Assembly: GCA_014529385.2 (NCBI GenBank)
Contig: CM043951.1
Span: forward strand, 113,134,469 to 113,198,468
Reading direction: 5' to 3'
DNA from: Adiantum capillus-veneris
Lineage: Eukaryota > Streptophyta > Polypodiopsida > Polypodiales > Pteridaceae
Length of the DNA: 64,000 nucleotides
The notes beneath the pieces were generated by a model. It was given only the letters and a program-made list of their open reading frames with translations, did no database searches and was not told the origin of the DNA. A program made the position numbers and the translations under genes. Shown here in pieces: positions 59,717 through 64,000 of this stretch (the stretch's first letter is position 1; the number at the start of each line of letters is the position of its first letter).

Positions 59717-60024
59717 ATCAAGAAGCAAATTTTTGAGCCCTTTGTATGGATCCTCTCCTTCTTACCAAATCAGACAGAGGCCTCGTTTGGAAGTCTCACA
59801 AGGAGGGTTCCTAGGTGCTCTCTCGTCATGGTGAGGAGCTTGGAGAATCCCATGAGCACGAAGCTGCCACTGTTGCACTTCACTTCGGAAGAATGGATTT
59901 CCCATGGCTTGTTGAAGCCTAGAAACAAGGTAGCTAGCAAGCATAGGGGCATCATTAGTAGCCTCCTCATTAGCAATATCAAACTTATCAACAATAATTC
60001 ACTCTCTTTACTATTGTCAGCCAT
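59717..60024 (-). pseudogene. Element H gag, N-terminal part
   Basis: Starts at the ATG at 60022-60024 (MADNSKESE). A frameshift a few codons in leads to the conserved-looking stretch SYLVSRLQQAMGNPFF and SEVQQWQLRAHGILQ, and there is an in-frame TAA near 59762. At 59717 the frame meets the ATCAA duplication and continues in register at 1312. The segment lies 362 bases downstream of the H primer site, as expected for gag. Confidence 0.75.
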
Positions 60025-60385
60025 TCTAACAACTTTTAGGTGTAAACTTTTTAGGTGTAATTTGGCACTTCAAGCCCTAGTTGCAACTCCTCTTTACCCC
60101 TTTAGAAAAAGCACTCAAGCTACTGTACCCGTGGCTCAAATACCATTAAATTGCAAGGAATAGAAGAAAGGGTCGTTCAACACACAGCACCGGATCTTGT
60201 CAAGCTTCTAGTAGCTCAATAGTGAGTAAGCCGTAGGCCCCGTAGGACTCCACTAATAATACCATAGCTCTCAATGGTGATTCCCCGTTATCTTCACAAA
60301 GGCAGGCACACTACAAGATTGAAAAGTCCCAATTTATAGCTAGCTTGAGGACCTCCCTTCTTGAGCAAGAAAAGAGAAACCATGT

Positions 60386-60397
60386 GCTCTGATACCA
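60386..60397 (-). other. H primer-binding site (initiator tRNA-Met)
   Basis: TGGTATCAGAGC on the minus strand, one base after an LTR end reading AATGTTACA. Confidence 0.9.
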
Positions 60398-60398
60398 A

Positions 60399-61596
60399 TG
60401 TAACATTTAATGGCCTAGTAACTTGTGTGTAGCTGAAAATAGCATGAACATAGTGAGCATTTCATTAGAATAGATTCCTAATGAGAATAACAAGAGTGCT
60501 TGGGTGGAGAGAGCAACAAAAAGTATAACACCTAGTTAGATAGCATGAACAATACTTAAAAAGAGAGAGAAGTTAAACTATTGACAAAAATTGAGGACCG
60601 GATTTACATGGAGCCGGTCCCCCCTCCAAAAGGATTTGTATTATGGTTTCTCCCATCAAGAGAGACATTTTACAATACAATTCTTTGTGTTCCTTCAATA
60701 CTAGCTAGTGCAATGAAGATGCAAACTTCATGCACTAAGCCAAACACTTATCAAACACAACATAAGTTCCCTCACGGTCTCGGACCCAAGACCTCACACA
60801 CCTTCGAAGATGGTGAGAGATAGCGGGGTATAAGAGTAGATTGAGAGGAAGAAGGAGTATTTTTATGAGAAAGATGTACATTTCCTCACATAATCACTCA
60901 TATTAGCATAGCTTAGCTTAATAATTAGCATGGTAGAGGAGATGAGCATGCATTGAATCTTGGCTCTTGGTTGGATTTGCATCACAAAGCTAAGAGTTGT
61001 TGGTGTAGGCCTCCCTTCTCACAAGCTTGGAGTAGGTAATAAGCTTTCCATTAAAGCTTGAGTAGGAGAGAGAGAGAGAGAGAGTCTTCTTAGTCCACAC
61101 ATAGACTAGTGTGAATATGTATGCAACAATGCATTTAGAAAATCAGCCCCCTCTCTCTCTTGGTCGACCCCTCTTGCTATTTACTCATGCTCACACCCTA
61201 TTGAACCTCCCCAGGCTTAGCCAATGGAAATTAAGCAGCACAAGTGATAGCCTTCTGACATGGGTCCCCCTTTACCCTTTTGTGAGAGATTTAGGTAATT
61301 AATAAATGCAAGTAAACTCTCATTGGACCCCTTTGTCTCCTGGCCAATAGGAATCAGGCAAGCCATTGGACTATTGAATGCCCATTGGACCCCTTGGGAG
61401 GCTGTCCAATAGTCTTCTACAGAGATTAATTCTTATTGGTTCTTTTATTAAGTGTTTTTAAATTAAACTAGATTTACTCTAGCCTAGTTCTCCTTGGTCC
61501 ACCTCCAAAGCCATCCAATAGGATTTGAACACACCTTGTGGGCATCTGGGCTAGGGAGCTGCCATGCGTCCCTCATTCCCTTTGTATAAAGGTAGC

Positions 61597-61691
<95 letters not shown>

Positions 61692-61860
61692 TTTCTCTCT
61701 CATCGCCTACTTCTTGGGCTCGCCCCCTTCTATGTAGGACTTGAGAAGACTTTTGGCACACACACAAAGCATCCAATTTCTCTAGAGTTTGAACTTTGGA
61801 CACAACCTTTGAATTTTGGAACCTTAGCATTTTGGAAGTCTTAACACTAGAATGGTAACA
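60399..61860 (-). repeat. H 5' LTR, far boundary uncertain
   Basis: The LTR end next to the primer site is clear: TGTAACATTT on the plus strand at 60399. The other LTR lies outside the window, so the far boundary is a guess. GGTAACA at 61854-61860 would give termini TGTTACC and TGTTACA on the minus strand. The segment includes a short GA run near 61068 and the GT microsatellite. No gene is supported here. Confidence 0.45.
61599..61689 (+). repeat. GT microsatellite
   Basis: About 45 uninterrupted GT units. ORFs through it encode Cys-Val or Thr-His runs and are artefacts. Confidence 0.98.
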
Positions 61861-63770
61861 GGACACTTTTATGTCCTTGGACACTTTTGTGTCCTATTAA
61901 GTGACCATTTTGCTTGAATTATTTGAAGAGTATGAAACTGAATTTCTAGGTGCTATATATCCACAAAGTTGCCTTATGAGCTGAAGAAAACTTAGCATTT
62001 TTTTTGGAGTATTGATCTCACCATTAACCTTACTCTTGCACAACATTTTTGAACCTAAACTGTGTGAAAAAACGGGTCCTGTTTTTGTTTTTTTTTCAAA
62101 TTTTGGCAACTATACTACTCTAAACTTCATGTTTGTGAGGTTTAGATGGCTAGAGGTTAGGCCTTCATAGTTCTCAACATGTTTTGATGCTTGTAGGGAG
62201 AGCTAAGTGTTAAAATTGAAAGTTATGACCAATTTACAAGAATTGTATAATCCTGTTTTTTGGCCAAAATTAGCACTTTTAAGATTTTTTTGGTGGCTTT
62301 CTTAATATCCAGATTCAATTTTGATTGTGTAAGTGTAATGTATAACATAAATCTAATCTTCCTTGAGTTTTGGGGGACCTAATATGCTATAGAGCATAGT
62401 ATATGATGATGGTTGAGTTTTTTTTATTGCTGAAGAATACGATACATTTTAGAGTAGCAAGTATAACTTTCTCAATATTGCTAGTTTCTTAGGCCAATTG
62501 TGTGTATTTTGTAGGTAGTAACCATATCTAATCATAGACTACAAACTTGGCTAGATATTGAGTAGTTTCTATGGGTTTCTAGAGGTCATAATGCTAAACC
62601 CAGTTTTTTCATGTTTGTTGTATTTAGCACTTTATCATTACCCCCAAGGTTCCAATTGTAAGCAATCCATTATCCTTTTGACATGCTCCATGGCTCCTTT
62701 TGAATCCAAAGGCCCAAAGGGAACTAAGAAAACATGTATATAGTATCTATATTGAGCGTGACTATAGAAACTTTGATGATAGGTCCGCAGAATGGCAAAA
62801 ATGCAACTTTTTTTAACCTATTTTTTTTTCCCAAAAAAAAAAGTGAGGTAAAAGCAACCATATGTTTTGGTCACCAGCCCATTGAAGTTAACGGGGCATT
62901 TTATCTCATGTCCTACAAAAATCCCCACTCTTATTTATATGCAATCAACCGTAAGAAATTGCTGTTTTGGGCAAAATGCACTGGTCCATCAAATTTGGAG
63001 GCTTGTAGTGACCAAGGGATGAGAAAAATTACAAGTTTCTCATTTTTTTCCATATGTAGTAGTTATTGAACTATAAGTTCATGAAAGGATTTTTCAAAAT
63101 GAGTGGATCTACTTTGGTTTTGGAATTTTTTCCCAAAACCCTAAAAGGACACTTTTATGTCCTGTTAGGTTACCATTATAGTTTTAACGGGCTGAAACTT
63201 AAGGTCTTTTAAGCCTATCATTGCACATTGGTCTTTTGCAGATGGCCCCCCCTTTGGATCCCTATATTCCCTCCTTTGGATCCCTACTGTGGTCGTGGTC
63301 TGCCTGCTTAACCAATATTCTAGCTTTTTCTCCCCTGGTACTTTCCCATATTAAATTATCATTTTAACATGAGAAAATCATTTAGGAGAATCAGATATTA
63401 GTTATTATGACGCATCACAAAGTCTATAATTTTCTCATGTGCATGTGTAATTTTTTTTGTGTTTAATAGTCCTCAAACCACACAATTTGTACATCCATTT
63501 CATTGAACAAATGGAGTCCCAATGTCACACAATCTTCCCTTTCAAGTGTGCAGCACAAACATGAAAAGATGAAACCAAAATCCTGGGTTCAAAGTGGTCA
63601 CAAACTAGCTCGCACCAAAGGTGAGTTTTCAGCCCACTACAATGCATCAAAGCATTATCAAAATCTGAATCTTGTTACCCAAAATCTATGCCTTTTGACA
63701 CCCAGATTTCAGCCACAAAGAGAGCATTACACGAGCCCAAAGGAAAAATAAGTATTGAATGCTCAACCTT
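61861..63770. other. AT-rich stretch without a supported gene
   Basis: No homology-supported reading frame on either strand. A short block, AGGACACTTTTATGTCCT followed by a TTA.GT.ACCATT segment, occurs at 61859-61905 and again at 63145-63177. It may be flanking degenerate retroelement sequence of the integrase fragment to its right. Confidence 0.5.
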
Positions 63771-64000
63771 ATGTGGCCAAGTATAAACAGGAATGTAGTG
63801 AATTGGTGTAAGAGCTATCATGTGCGTCAAATGTATCAAAGACAAATCTGATTGCTAAGCCTATGAGGCATATTGTACGCTATGGATCTTTTGAAACATG
63901 GAGTGTAAATGTAATTAGTCCTCTTCTACGAACTAGAAAAGAGAAACACCACATACTTAGTGCAGTGGATTACATGACAAGATTGCTAGAATCAAAGGCT
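63771..64000 (+). pseudogene. Gypsy integrase fragment running off the window
   Basis: Two blocks of a Ty3/gypsy integrase. 63771-63848 encodes MWPSINRNVVNWCKSY followed by HVRQMYQRQI and a stop, a degraded HHCC zinc site in which two Cys have become Tyr and Arg. 63850-64000, in another frame, encodes GSFETWSVNVISPL, then LSAVDYMTRLLESKA with the first catalytic Asp at 63968-63970. Its strand is opposite to H, so it is an independent and probably old element that continues beyond 64000. Confidence 0.75.

Noticed and set aside
61573-61884. Cys-Val and Thr-His ORFs
   Set aside because: Produced by the GT microsatellite.
61851-63177. TIR transposon bounded by AATGGTAAC and its complement
   Set aside because: The same blocks also align as direct repeats, the flanks show no duplication, and no transposase frame is present.

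Overview
The window is repetitive nuclear DNA from a land plant, almost certainly a vascular plant with a large, transposon-rich genome. I see no host protein gene, rRNA gene, tRNA gene or CRISPR array. Nearly every base belongs to LTR retrotransposons inserted inside one another. Plant hallmarks are Ty1/copia elements of the Tork (Tnt1-like) type, a Ty3/gypsy chromovirus with a C-terminal chromodomain, Tat-type gypsy elements with a second RNase H, and initiator-Met tRNA primer sites. The species cannot be named from this sequence.

The layers can be unstacked by matching LTR pairs and target-site duplications (TSDs). Layer 1 is element H, an old minus-strand gypsy element. Its gag is split between 59717-60024 and 1-1312, and its 5' LTR starts at 60399. 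Layer 2 is element C, a minus-strand chromovirus at 1313-59716 (TSD ATCAA), which sits in the H gag and has 2.9 kb LTRs. Three insertions broke C. The X1 complex (5908-20267, TSD GCGA) is in its RNase H. X2 (23324-46012, TSD CCGT) is in a small ORF upstream of its gag. Z (48912-59349, TSD CTAT) is in its 5' LTR. Layer 4 is two related copia elements. K1 (6670-12270, plus strand, TSD CATTC) sits at the LTR/primer-site border of X1. K2 (29743-44550, minus strand, TSD GAGAC) sits in the 3' LTR of X2. Layer 5 is W (34340-43612, minus strand, TSD GCAA), a Tat-type gypsy element in the gag of K2. An unrelated plus-strand gypsy integrase fragment runs off the right edge (63771-64000).

The least familiar component is the X family (X1 and X2). 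These elements have LTRs of about 2.5-3 kb and a primer site matching tRNA-Trp. They carry no recognisable gag, protease, reverse transcriptase or integrase. Their roughly 2.2 kb interior instead carries a long acidic reading frame, conserved between the two copies, with repeated LLDDALEEF-like and DPGG motifs. X1 is also rearranged: its two outer LTRs point one way, while its interior and a third LTR point the other way, giving a 2.5 kb head-to-head LTR palindrome.

All coding regions are damaged to some degree. Z is closest to intact: 1,711 codons with one stop, but an altered catalytic motif. K1 has one stop and one frameshift. X1, X2, C, H, K2 and W carry several lesions each. Any mobility of X would have to rely on proteins supplied by another element. 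The shared 4-bp TSDs make the Tat-type elements W and Z the best candidates in this window.
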